Of a stretch of DNA of 64,000 nucleotides, positions 33,501 to 44,576 are shown one piece after another; positions within the stretch are counted from its first letter, which is position 1, and each line of letters opens with the position of its first letter. The position numbers were made by a program, and so were the translations under genes. Origin of the DNA: Cladophialophora immunda (Eukaryota; Ascomycota; Eurotiomycetes; Chaetothyriales; Herpotrichiellaceae); the NCBI RefSeq assembly GCF_000835495.1, contig NW_015622544.1, positions 5,360,855 through 5,424,854 of the forward strand, written 5' to 3'. A model generated the notes under the pieces. It was not told the origin of the DNA. It did not search any database and worked only from the letters and a program-made list of their open reading frames with translations.

Positions 33501-34778
33501 TCAAGCCTTATACCACTCGCCGAAGAACTTGCGACAGTCAGCGAGAATGACATCCGGCCTTTCCAGTGCAGCGAAATGACCGCCATCGTCGCACTCTGCA
33601 AAGATGTGAGATTTCAAGCAGCTTATTTGAGTGCATGGGTCAGGAGAAACCTACCGTTATAGAACACTAGCCGGCCCGTTTTTTTCACACTCCTTTCAGT
33701 CCCAGGCCTTGTGTCATAGAGGAAGCTGGTGTATCCCATGGGCACTTCAATGTAGTTCTCTTGCTTCAAGAAGAAATTTCCAAAATCCGCGTGCTTGACA
33801 CCTTCAAAATACGGCAGGGTCGAAGACATGATGCAGTCTGTGAAATAATACAGAGAGCATGTGGTGAGGATTGCCTGGTCCCATGCTGGCTCCGAAGACT
33901 CGACATTCGCTGGTGCCGCCGCCTCTATGTACTTTTCGCCAACCCAGGCGAGTATTCCAACCGGGTTATCATTCAGAGCGACGCCAATGGTTTGTGGACG
34001 GGTCCGCATACACACAGCGTATCCGAGGTGGTTATTCAGCCAATCATGATAGCGTTCTTTGATTTTCATCTCTCGAGGTGTAAGGTCTGTGACGCTGTCA
34101 TCCACTTCGACAGGACAAAAGTTCAGATGGACCGCTTTGCACTCCATGAACTTGGCACCCATTTCGCGCGCCACAAACGAACCCCAATCGCCCGCCTGCA
34201 CGACGTAATGCGCGTAACCAAGCTGGCTCATAAGTTTGTTAAAGACGCGCGCCGTATCCTGCATGGTCCAACCCCGCCGAGGTGGTGGAGAAGACCAGCA
34301 GAATCCAGGTAAACTCGGCACCACGACGTGGAATGCTGGATCGGAAGGGTCCTTGGGGTTGGCGAAGGCGTCGACCACTCGGTCGAATTCGTGGAATGAG
34401 CCAGGCCAGCCATGAACCATAATAAGAGGAATGGCATCGGCCCTTGCAGACTTGGTATGCGTAAAGTGTACTTTCAACTGGAAGCTCTCATCATTAATGT
34501 CAGCGAGAAAGTGGCAATGCCGATTCAGATGTTCTTGCACAGAAGGCCAGTCAAAATCGTCACGCCACTTGTTGCTGAGACGTTGGAACCATTCAATAGG
34601 AGGACCTGTCTAGATAAGGATCTAGAAACAAATTCACATAACCGATTGCATACTGACCATAGTCACCATTGGCTCCAGGTACAATGGGCGCCTTTGGAAT
34701 TCTCGTGTCCCGCAACTTCCTTTTCAGCCGTTCGACTTCTCCGTTGGGTATGTCGATTCTGAAGGGCGATATCACCAT
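33501..34778 (-). CDS. Epoxide hydrolase, EHN/alpha-beta hydrolase type
   Basis: Exons 34778-34658, 34605-33655 and 33595-33501 give 388 residues. The N-terminal EHN region (FRIDIPNGEVERLKRKLRDTRIP, PPIEWFQRLSNKW) is characteristic of juvenile-hormone and microsomal-type epoxide hydrolases. The hydrolase fold follows with oxyanion loop HGWPGS, catalytic nucleophile Asp180 (QAGDWGSF) and catalytic His364 (GGHFAALERP). No N-terminal membrane anchor is seen, so it is probably soluble. Introns GTCAGT..CAG and GTAGGT..CAG restore the frame at both ends. It lies beside a Zn2Cys6 regulator and a PDR transporter, which suggests xenobiotic or metabolite handling. The substrate is unknown. Confidence 0.92.
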
Positions 34779-35143
34779 TGCGAGCAGTCCTCGGGGATTT
34801 TGGCCGGCTTAGGATTTGGAGAGCGAATTAATGGCTGGCTAGCGACCTGTTGTTAGAGGTTCGCGCATGCTTGACAAACTCAAGGTTTGGATGGCAAAGG
34901 GGTCGTCCGCTATTTGTGTTGGAAAGGCCGAAGTCGAACTGCGGAGACAATTTGCGGGGTGCCATCATGCCGAGCCTGGAGCGCATGGGCAAATTCAGGC
35001 CAGGATAACCATGAGTGACTGACATAATCAAAGCGCAACACCTGCACGCTCTCTGGCGCGGTAGACTTATGGATAGACCACAAGACGTGGGCTGTTCCAA
35101 AAGTTGTGCGTAGGTATGTAGTATCGATGTAGGCGGGCCAAGC
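34779..35143. other. Intergenic between epoxide hydrolase and regulator
   Basis: This 365-bp stretch is the upstream region of the epoxide hydrolase and the 3' side of the regulator. No gene is seen. Confidence 0.5.
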
Positions 35144-37839
35144 TCAATAGCTCCAGTCCCAGCCAGCGTCCTCCACAAAGAAGAACGGATCGTCCATCAA
35201 GGACTGCTGCACTGAAAATTGACCCAAGTCGCTCATCAGGCTTGGATCAAAGCCATCATTTGCTGAATACAGAGGATCCGTAGCAGACTGGCTGCCCGGA
35301 AAGTCGAGTCCCTTTGGCAGCTCATTAGAGGTCGGCACCAGTCTTGGTGTGGGATCCTGTTGGGGCCCCGAACTTGCTGGCACAAATGATCGTATGTTAC
35401 TGATCGTAGTCAAATCGATGTTCGCATCCGGGTTATTTTGCGCGAAGCCTGCGAAAAGCCCATCGGCAGGAGTCTCTTGCATTGCCAGGTTCTTGTCTTT
35501 TCCTTGAGAGCCGTGAGTACGGACATTCTCGACGTGCTCTTTGGCAATCGTGAGAAGCTCGCCAGCAACGTCTACCATAAATGACATGGTTGCTCGATCC
35601 AGTGTGTGTAGCATTCCTTTAATGCAGCCCAAAGTTGCCTCCATAAGAGCTTGATCTGCGGTTACTTTTGGGTCCAGAGGGGAGTGTAACATGAACGAGA
35701 ACAACGTCAAGAATGCCGAGAAAGGAAAGTATGGACTTATCCAAATGAGGGTATTTCTGGGATCGCTCAAGTTCTGTAAATATGTTACCGAGAGATGAAG
35801 GATCGATCGTGCAGCAGCTAGACATAGCGCATAGGAGGCATGGACCCGAACGTTCAGTACACCATCAGAGCTCAGGGCATCTGAGCCAGAAGACGCGGGA
35901 TCAGAACCGCAATTCCGAAATTCGTCGGCTTCCGAAGACCACAATTCATGGCTATAGATATCTGTTAGCATATGCCAACGATGAGGGACCTTCGGTGACG
36001 ATAACTTGGGTCCAACACCAGCATTCACCCATAGTGAAAGGGGAACTCACTGTGCATTGACTCGGTGAACAGCTCTCAGGCAGTGGTAGTATCCGAAGTG
36101 AAGGAGGACAATCGGAAACCTGCTCTCGGAGTCACATTGAATGGGATGCTCCGGCCTTAGATGAAGAGGGAAGCTCTCCTTCCATTCCTGAAGCTCTGCG
36201 TCTAGTCTGCTGATAGCCTCGAGCCTCTCGCTGGCTGTTTTCACTCGGGCACCATAGGCGTACAGTTCTTTATATACTTTACCTTCCATACGCGCAAGAA
36301 TGCACATGTGGTACAAAGGGTAGAAGTTTGCGTTGCCGGATGCAGCACCTGATATGTTGACATCACCGCTTCCATGCGACTGTTCGGTTGGGAAACCGAA
36401 GCCGATGTCATCGTCATCAATAGCAGAGGGCCTGCCGACGCGGCTAGACATGTCTTTCTCCAAGATGTACAATATCCAAAAGACCCTTTGGCGCTGCTCA
36501 AGTTCTGCTCGGGACAGGCCGAAGCCTTCAAGCCATCGATGCAGTCCAAGAGCATTCGCAAGTCGAGCGGCGACTCCGAGGAGAGAAAAAGCACCTTCTG
36601 GGTTCATGACTGCCTGCATGACAAAAGCCTGGATATGAATCAACAATCAACAAGGTCAGAAATGGGGGCATTATGTATACCATTCCGATGACTGTCTGCA
36701 CAGCCATGAGGTCATTAGCATGAAAGAGGGCATCCAACAGTACCGATGAAGCATTTTGGAAAAGCTTCCATGACACGCTTGATACGTTCGAGAAATAGGA
36801 CGGATCGCAGTCGCGAACGCTAGTCCATATTGAGTCCGTCGCAGTGATACAGCCGATGGAGAGAACAATATTCAGTGCGCCAAACCATGATCGCTTCGAA
36901 GGAGGCTCGGTTGAATATTGCTGGTGGAATAGAGTCCAGAATGATTTCTGGTCGAAAAGAGGGAAAATGGAGTTGAAAGTCCTGAAATAATCTATATCTC
37001 GTTAACTCAGCCAATCCATATACACTGTGCAGGTTGACCTTACTGTTGACGAGCTGTACAGCTGCCTCTTTGATTGGGAGGCGACACCCAGCAGCACGTC
37101 CACCACCCGACAGCTGATCGATCCTATAGGAAGGCCACATTGGACCAAATCGCCGAAGCTTCTCAAACATGACTGTTACACGGGTGGTTCCAGTCTTGCG
37201 CTGAATCCAGGCCAAACCTCGAGGGGAGAAGAGAGAAAAGTCCGAGGGACCTAGCATGGGTCAGTCCTGTGGTATCTTTCAAGGGTGACCAGAAGAGCAC
37301 GCCAGACCTACCGACGTATTTCTGTTCGCCAGAGTCTGATATGATTAGATTGGAAAGGTCTTTCTCTATGCTGGGTGGGCTATCTCTCGGTTCTGGCACT
37401 CTAGGCTCTTCAACGATAGACGGTGTCTCGGTGAAGCCGGACAGGAGTGCTTCCATCCGCTCGATTCGAGACTCTATCGAATGAAGGAACTGTGCTCTGT
37501 AGAACGAAGAAAGCGTTCTACTGTCAGCTGAGCTCACGCCAACGATTGGGACATCTTCCTCAGTACCTTTTCACTTTGGTGCTTTGCCTTTCCACTGGGG
37601 TGAGGATACACGACATGCTTCGCGCCCGGCAATTGGAGCAGTTGTTGCTTCCTTGTCTGTCGCATCTTATCTGGACAGGCAAATGAGCTGGGGTACTGAC
37701 GGACAAGGCACGCAATGGCCCAATCACGCAGACACATCTCTTGAGAAGGCTTCAAGGAACGTACTTTCATGCGTCGGCACGAATCACACGAAACCCGTAC
37801 CCCTCGCCTGGGTCTGGCATCGAAGCTGTTAGGCGACAT
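35144..37839 (-). CDS. Zn(II)2Cys6 transcription factor with fungal-specific domain
   Basis: Seven exons (37839-37765, 37670-37567, 37496-37312, 37250-37044, 36991-36681, 36628-36051, 35951-35144) give 755 residues. The binuclear cluster is complete only after splicing: Cys18, 21, 28, 36, 39 and 46, with intron 1 between Lys25 and Ile26. A short coiled-coil-like linker follows (FLHSIESRIERMEALL). The fungal-trans domain spans about residues 190-500 (NYFRTFNSIFPLFDQKSF; LGLHRWLEGFG; QRQRVFWILYILEKDMSSRVGRPSAI). The tail is acidic and aromatic, a possible activation region. It lies between the epoxide hydrolase and the PDR transporter and may control both. Two acceptors were chosen over nearby alternatives because only they keep the frame. 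Confidence 0.88.
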
Positions 37840-38682
37840 TGGACGGGACAGGTGTCTCTGCCTTATGGGATCAGCTGTTAGCAGTCAAGATGATTGGTGG
37901 TTATCTTTCGAGCTGGATGGAGCCGTGGCGAGTCGCCAGGTTTGAAGTCAAATCCGAGAACCAAGCGACCTTCAAAGTCCCGAATCCTCAAGGAAGCACA
38001 AGGCAGCGAAGTTTATGAATTTCACAACTCAAATGGAATGTGGTGTGACAGGCATTGAAGGACGAGAGACCGTGTTCATTGTGGTTGCATGGCTAAACAG
38101 GAGCCTGGGGAGAGTCGGTGGCAGGCCAAGACCCAGGCACGAGATGCGAAATGTAAATTGCGGTTGATTGGCCTGCGTCTGCCATCCGCAGCCACATCGT
38201 CAACTTCTCCCACTCCTTCACGGCCGGATACCGGATCGAAACGACAGCGTTACGCCGCCTTGGGTTCGAAAACCACGCATCTCGCGAGTCTCGTCCACCT
38301 CTGCCATGCCTGGTGACGAGCCGAATACCTTCAGAACTCTTGCATCTCCTTCTCCTTCATACGATCATAGCGTGCTCGCTCAATACCTTCGCCCTCGAAG
38401 CTTTCCGCGGGTAGCGATGTGGTCCGTCTCCGATTCGAAGCTTTTTCGAAAGCCCTTGGCCATGTCGCATTGGACGCGTATCTCGGAAAAGCGCATGGTT
38501 CTCCCTCAAAGGAAAGACATCAGTTCCATCTTGTCACAGGACCATGCCAGTTGTTTCTATATGAACCAGTCCCCGCATCTTATAAGCGGGTGCATTTGAC
38601 ATAGGGTATGTCTTTTGAGCCCAATGTGATTGTTCATACTTGTATGCTGTTTTTATGAACCACAGAACACCTTACACTGATC
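37840..38682. promoter_or_regulatory. Divergent upstream region of the Zn2Cys6 regulator and PDR transporter
   Basis: This 843-bp gap contains two overlapping short frames (38308-38599 and up to 38604) with no recognised features, a TATA-like site and a possible leader intron (GTATGT at 38607 to CAG ending 38664). I treat it as promoter and 5' leader; a small gene here is possible but unsupported. Confidence 0.4.
38581..38586 (+). promoter_or_regulatory. TATA-like box upstream of the PDR transporter
   Basis: TATAAG occurs 97 bp before the transporter ATG. Only sequence and distance support it. Confidence 0.35.
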
Positions 38683-41600
38683 ATGAACTCCGATAGTCGC
38701 GACACGAGCTCAAGTGATACAGAATTGCACGCAGGTAGAGACAAAGAAGATGAATTGTGTCGGCCGCAGCAGACGCAGACCATCCGGCGCAAAGGGACTG
38801 TCACTAGAAATGGACACCCTCATGATGAGTGGGCCACCCGTGAGAAAGAGACGCAAATTCCTCTCAGAGACGAGACGACAGCAATGCCTTCTGCGGGAGA
38901 AAGTGATGGAAACGTGTCTCTAACTAATGAACTCCGGACGCTTGTGAAATTGCTGCATACACAGAATCTTCCCCAGAAAGCGTCGTGTACGTCGATCGCC
39001 TTCACAAACGTCTCTGTCCAACAGCCAGGGTCAAACGTTGGAACGCAACAAACCCTAGCAGCAATTTTTCAAAAGCCGGTCAAGGTTGCGCGAGATCTAA
39101 TATTACGAAGACGGAAGACTGAGACCCTGTTGCTGCATGGAATTGATGGGATCGTCAGGGACGGCGAAATGCTGCTGGTGCTAGGTCGGCCAGGCAGTGT
39201 CTCCAGCGCCCTCCTCAAGGCTCTAAGCGGGCAGAAACAGGGTGACTTGGCCATCGGTGGAGAAATCAAGTACAACGGGGTGGACATTGAGAAATTCAAG
39301 AGTCGGTTCAAAGGAGATGCGATTTACGTTCCTGATGGTACGTCGACAAGTTTGAGAGTTGGTGGACTGTGCTAACAGACCAAAAAGTCGATTTTCACTT
39401 TCCCTATCTTCTTGTCGGCAACACTTTGGATTTTGCCTCCGAGACAAAAACACCTAGGAATCAAGTTGCCGACCAATCACGGGCCAAATTGATTAGGGCG
39501 ATGACAGACGTGTATGGAAGTCTGCTTGCAGTGCAACACACCTTTCAGACGAGAGTAGGCAACGAGTACGTTCAGGGCATCAGCGGTGGCGAACGCAAGC
39601 GGGTATCGTTGGCTGAAGCTGTTCGTCTCTCTCTTCTCGCCCTTTAGTGCCGCAAGTTTCTAACACAATCAGTTCGCCATGCGAGCATCTGTCACGATGT
39701 GGGATAATCCCACTCATGGGCTCGATTCGTCAACATCACAGGAATTCATTCATACAATTCGAGCCATGACCGAGACATTCCGACAAACTGCTGTTGTCGC
39801 GCTGTACCAAGGAGGTGAAACGCTAACACAAGAGTTTGATAAAGTAACAGTACTCTATCAAGGCCGCCAAATCTTCTTTGGGACGGTCCCGGATGCTAAG
39901 CACTATTTTGAAGACATGGGCTTCGAATGTCATCCGCACCAAACAACAGCGGACTTCCTCACAGCGATCAGCGACCCAACAGCCCGAAGGCCCAGAGCTG
40001 GCTGGGAAGCGAAGGTACCAAGGTCGCCAGAAGACTTTGTAAAGCTTTGGAAAATCAGCCATCACTATTCCAAGCTCCAAGAAGAAATCCAGGAATACAC
40101 GAGGGAATTTGGTCAGTACGATGCGGAACTCGCGAAATACGAGGCCTATCGATCAGCCACAAAATCAAAGCATCAGCGACAACGGAGCATCTACACCGTC
40201 GATACAGTGACTCAATTTACCGCCAACCTCAGGCGCAGCTTTTACAGATTCATTGGCGACAAAGCATTCCTGGGGGCAACGGCATTTAGTTCTGTCTTCA
40301 TGTCCCTGATCATGGGCAGCATGTTCTACAATGTGCCAGCCTCGACCTCGGGATTTTTCTCCAAGGGGGGCGCTTTGTTCTTTGCAATTCTCTTCAACTC
40401 CCTCCAAACCATGGCCGAAATTGGTACTCTGTATTCTCAGAGACCGATCATTCAACGCCAGAATACGTACGCCATGTACCATCCTTTTCTGGACTCTTTG
40501 GCGAGTTTGGTGGTCGAATATCCTTATAAGATTGTCAACGTGACTATATTCGACATCATCCTTTATTTCTTGGTCGGACTGAAGCAGAAGGCGAGTGCCT
40601 TTTTCATCTTGTGGCTGACTACCTATTTGGCTACTCTGGTCATGAGTGCCTGGTTTCGAACAATAGCCGCCCTCACCAATAGTCCTGAAGCTGCCATTGG
40701 TGCCGCGGGCATATTGGTACTATCCTACGCCATTTATACCGGCTACACCATCCCGAAACCCAGCATGCACCCTTGGTTCAAGTGGATCACTTATATCAAT
40801 CCACTCTCCTATGCTTTCGAGACTCTAATTGCCAACGAGTTTCACGACACAACGGCTCCGTGCGACGCCCTGGTCCCCTCTGGCCCAGGGTATAGCAATG
40901 CATCAGCTGCCAACCAGGTTTGTGCCGTCACAGGGTCACACCCAGGGCAGCGGTTTGTGAGCGGCGACGACTACATTGAACTCTCGTTCGACTATCATCA
41001 TTCTGATGTATGGAGAAATGTGGGCATCCTATGTGCTTTCTTATGCGGCTTTGTTGTTGCGCTTGCTGTAGCGACAGAATTCAGAACTGCCTCAGCACAA
41101 CATATTCGAGAACGCTTGTATTACCGCAAAGGCCACGAGCCGGAGCGGCTGAAGAGACTCTCAAAGAGAGGAGCGAGGCTCAGCGAAGACGAGGGAGAAG
41201 CACAATACTCTGAGGAAGCCATCACGGAGATCCCATCACATGGATCCGCAACTAAAGAACTTGTTACCTGCAAGAAAGTCCTGACGTGGGAGAAGGTGAC
41301 ATACGACATCACGCTCCGTGACGGCTCCCAGCGCAGGTTGCTGGATAATATCACGGGCTACGTGAAGCCGGGCACTCTCACGGCTTTGATGGGAGAATCC
41401 GGTGCGGGTAAGACAACACTTCTTAATGCACTTGCTGCACGGCTTCGCGGTGGCACCGTCGACGGAGAGTTTCTTGTCAGTGGCAAGCTTCCCGACCGTT
41501 CGTTTCATCGAATGACTGGCTATGTACAGCAACAAGACGTCCACCTCTCATCGTCTACCGTGCGAGAAGCACTTCAATTCTCGGCTAAACTACGCCAATC

Positions 41601-43337
41601 GAAGGAAATACCTCTTTCAGAAAAGCTTGACTACGTGGAGAAAGTCATTGAGATGATGGAGATGGAGGATTTCGCCGAAGCTATCATAGGCGTTCCCGGC
41701 AGCGGAGGTCTCAACGTTGAACAGAGAAAACGAACCACAATCGCCGTGGAGCTAGTCGCAAAACCAGAGATACTACTGTTTTTGGACGAGCCTACGAGCG
41801 GGCTTGACTCCCTCGCAGCATGGTCTATCATTCGCCTGCTGAGGAAGCTTGCTGACTCTGGACAAGCCATCCTATGCACGATCCACCAACCCTCATCAAT
41901 GATATTCGAGCAGTTTGACCGTCTGCTCCTTCTCGCGAAGGGTGGGAAGCCGGTGTACTTCGGTGAGATCGGTCAACACTCCAGATCCATCCTCAGATAT
42001 TTCGAGAAGAACAGTGGCCAACGCTGTCCCGCGGGTGGTAATCCTGCAGAGTTTATACTTGACGTTATTGGAGCAGCTATGAGCCCGAAATCGAACCAGG
42101 ACTGGAACGCGACATGGATGAGCTCTGACGAGTACCGTTACATGTCTGAAGAGATGCAAAGCCTGCATGACCAATTCATCGATAGTCCCAGCCAACAGCT
42201 GAAAAAACACGGGCACTCGAATCACAGGACTGCAAGCTCCGGGACTACCTTCGCTGAGCCCTGGGCCACTCAGTACCTTGCAGTTCAATTAAGGCTTTTC
42301 GTGCATTATTGGAGAATCCCACAATACATCATGGGAAAGATCATGTTGAATGTCGTGGCGGGGCTGTTCCTCGGGTTCACATTCTATCAAGAGGGTAACT
42401 CAGTACAAGGTCTTCAAAACAAGGTAGGTTTTATTTGAAGTTCTCCATGTCAATTCGACCCGAGCCATTCGAGAGGTTGACAACTGTGCAGTTATTCGCA
42501 GCTTTCACGTCGGCCATTCTAGGCATGCCAACGATGAACCAATTCCAACCACAATTTTCCAGCTTGGCGAATCTGTTCACTGAGCGAGAAAATCCCTCAG
42601 GCATGTACCATTGGAGCGTATTTGTCCTGTCGAATCTTGTCACGGAAACAATCTTCAACATATTGGCGGGCACCCTGTTCTTCTTCCCTTGGTACTTCCC
42701 AATCGGCTTCTCGCAAGGCTGGGTGGGCAGCACCGCAGGTGACGGGAGCAGAGGTTTCTACATGTGGCTCCTTCTCATGACCTACGAAATGTGGATCTCC
42801 ACCTTTGGCGTCGCTATCGCCTCTCTGGCGCCCAATCCTCAGACGGCAGCTGTTTTGACGACGGTCTTCGCCTCTTTTGTGGTCGCTTTCAATGGCGTGC
42901 TGCAACCGCTAAGCCAGCTTCCTCAATTCTGGCATTTTATGTACCATGCCTCACCATACACATATCTGATGAGTGGATACATCTCCAACGCAATCCACGG
43001 CACCCGCATCATCTGCGCTCCCCAGGAAATCAACGTATTTCAACCACCGCTGGGGCAGACATGTATGGAATACGCTGGTGCTTTTGTCCAGGAACAGTTT
43101 GGATACCTCTTAAATCCAGGCGACATTTCAAACTGCCAATACTGTCGGTATTCAAGCGGCGATCAATATCTTGTCACCCGCAACATGAACTACGGAGATC
43201 GCTGGAGGAATTTCGGGCTCATGTGTGTTTACAATAGTTTCAACGCCGGCATAGCCTTCCCGCTTTTCTACCTGGCAAAGGTTGCAACATTCGACATGAA
43301 ACGACTAATGTTGTGGAGGTCATGGTCTAAGAAATAG
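38683..43337 (+). CDS. PDR-type ABC transporter (ABCG, full length)
   Basis: Exons 38683-39337, 39379-39620, 39673-42423 and 42492-43337 give 1,497 residues in the PDR order NBD-TMD-NBD-TMD. NBD1 has signature VQGISGGERKRVS and Walker B-like WDNPTHGLDSS. Its Walker A is GRPGSVSSALLK near residue 166, where Val replaces the third conserved Gly. NBD2 is canonical: GESGAGKTTLLN near residue 873, LNVEQRKRTT and LLFLDEPTSGLDS. Membrane segments follow each NBD, and a Cys-rich outer loop lies before the last one. Members export drugs and metabolites across the plasma membrane. The second intron uses an unusual GTTCGT donor. The neighbouring epoxide hydrolase and regulator suggest a detoxification or export role. 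Confidence 0.93.
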
Positions 43338-44576
43338 CACCTTTTTGATCTTCATTGGATTTTGTCGGTACCTCTGATCGATGCGATGGGGCGTCTGCGA
43401 AAATCTTATGCCTGGACCAAGAAAGATTCTTTCATCTCTGGTCTCAACGTGGTGACGAGAAAAGGGGAAGGCAGCTTTTGCAAGCAGACGACCGGCTTTC
43501 TGTCTTCAAGTGCTCGACTTCGAGACAAGCGTATACTTCTATGAAATAGCAGCCATTTATCAATTGAGCCCAGTTCCAGCCTGCGGAGCCTCACATGCTC
43601 ACCTATGGGGGATTTAATCAACGTGTCAAAAGGGACTGGCGAACCGAGACAGACCCGGCCTGATAACGTGCGGGAGTGAAACAAAGTCGATTCCAAAATT
43701 GGCACACGAGAGATGTGCTGATGCAGAGGCAGTACTTACGTGAGGCCTGATACGAGAGTCATCCCAAGCTCTTCCGACCTTGTCCGGGGACCACCAAACC
43801 AAGGTGCACAAGATATCAAAGATTCGACACATCGAACCCCCCTGGTCATCATTTGTGGGCAATGTCATGTGAGCTTACCCACATAAAACTGCTGCAAGCA
43901 TGAAAACCCGACGCTACACATCACATCGGATTCCTTATCTCGCTCTACCTCTGTTGGGTGTCCTGAACGACTGCTCAAATGGAACTTGACAACCTGGAGT
44001 GGTCGCAGCGAAACCACCCGAAAGATTACCGCAGGCTGCTAGAAGAGCAGCTCCATACTCTTAGCTCCACGAGACTGCGGCCCTCCGTCGATAGGAAAGG
44101 CAAACGACTCTCCAGGCCCGGAGGGATCGAGCTAGCCTTCTGCACCCCGACTTTTCCCTCTACCCCGGATGGAGTCGGCAATACATTTAGGCCTTCTCGA
44201 GGCTCGCTGAGCTCACCGCGGTGTGGCTGCCGACCTGTGCGAAAAGGGGTTGTGACGAGGGTAAACAATGACACGGTGAGTTCGTGCGATCGGATGAGGA
44301 ACACACGCTTGCACAGACATTCCGACATCACGAAGCCGGTATGTGTTGGATGCAATCCGGCTGTCAGCTTTCGCCTTGATACAGGACGGACCCGGGAATC
44401 AATAGGACTGAATCCAATAGATTTGGTTTCTTTTGTTTATCTACCACCTATAGAATGATTGTTGAAATGGGGTATCTCAAGAGTTGTTGAAAGTCGTCAA
44501 AAAAGGCATGCCACACGTAGTACTGTTAATCCCGGGGGGTTTTCTTTTTGCTCAAGCGCGGCCACCACAAGCCCAT
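43338..44576. other. Intergenic, 1.2 kb, between convergent PDR transporter and C1-THF synthase
   Basis: No gene with recognised features is present. One frame with an ATG at 43,979 is listed separately as a weak candidate. Confidence 0.5.
43979..44458 (+). CDS. Weak candidate small gene, 159 codons
   Basis: An ATG-initiated frame whose first ~90 residues look protein-like (LEWSQRNHPKDYRRLLEEQL, then basic Ser/Pro-rich sequence), with a possible donor after GVVTR. I recognise no family. The rest has no clear structure. It may be a spurious frame in the long gap. Confidence 0.2.
   Translation: MELDNLEWSQRNHPKDYRRLLEEQLHTLSSTRLRPSVDRKGKRLSRPGGIELAFCTPTFPSTPDGVGNTFRPSRGSLSSPRCGCRPVRKGVVTRVNNDTVSSCDRMRNTRLHRHSDITKPVCVGCNPAVSFRLDTGRTRESIGLNPIDLVSFVYLPPIE

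Noticed and set aside
38255..38280. tRNA B-box-like GGTTCGAAAACC
   Set aside because: No matching A-box or cloverleaf at the right distance.
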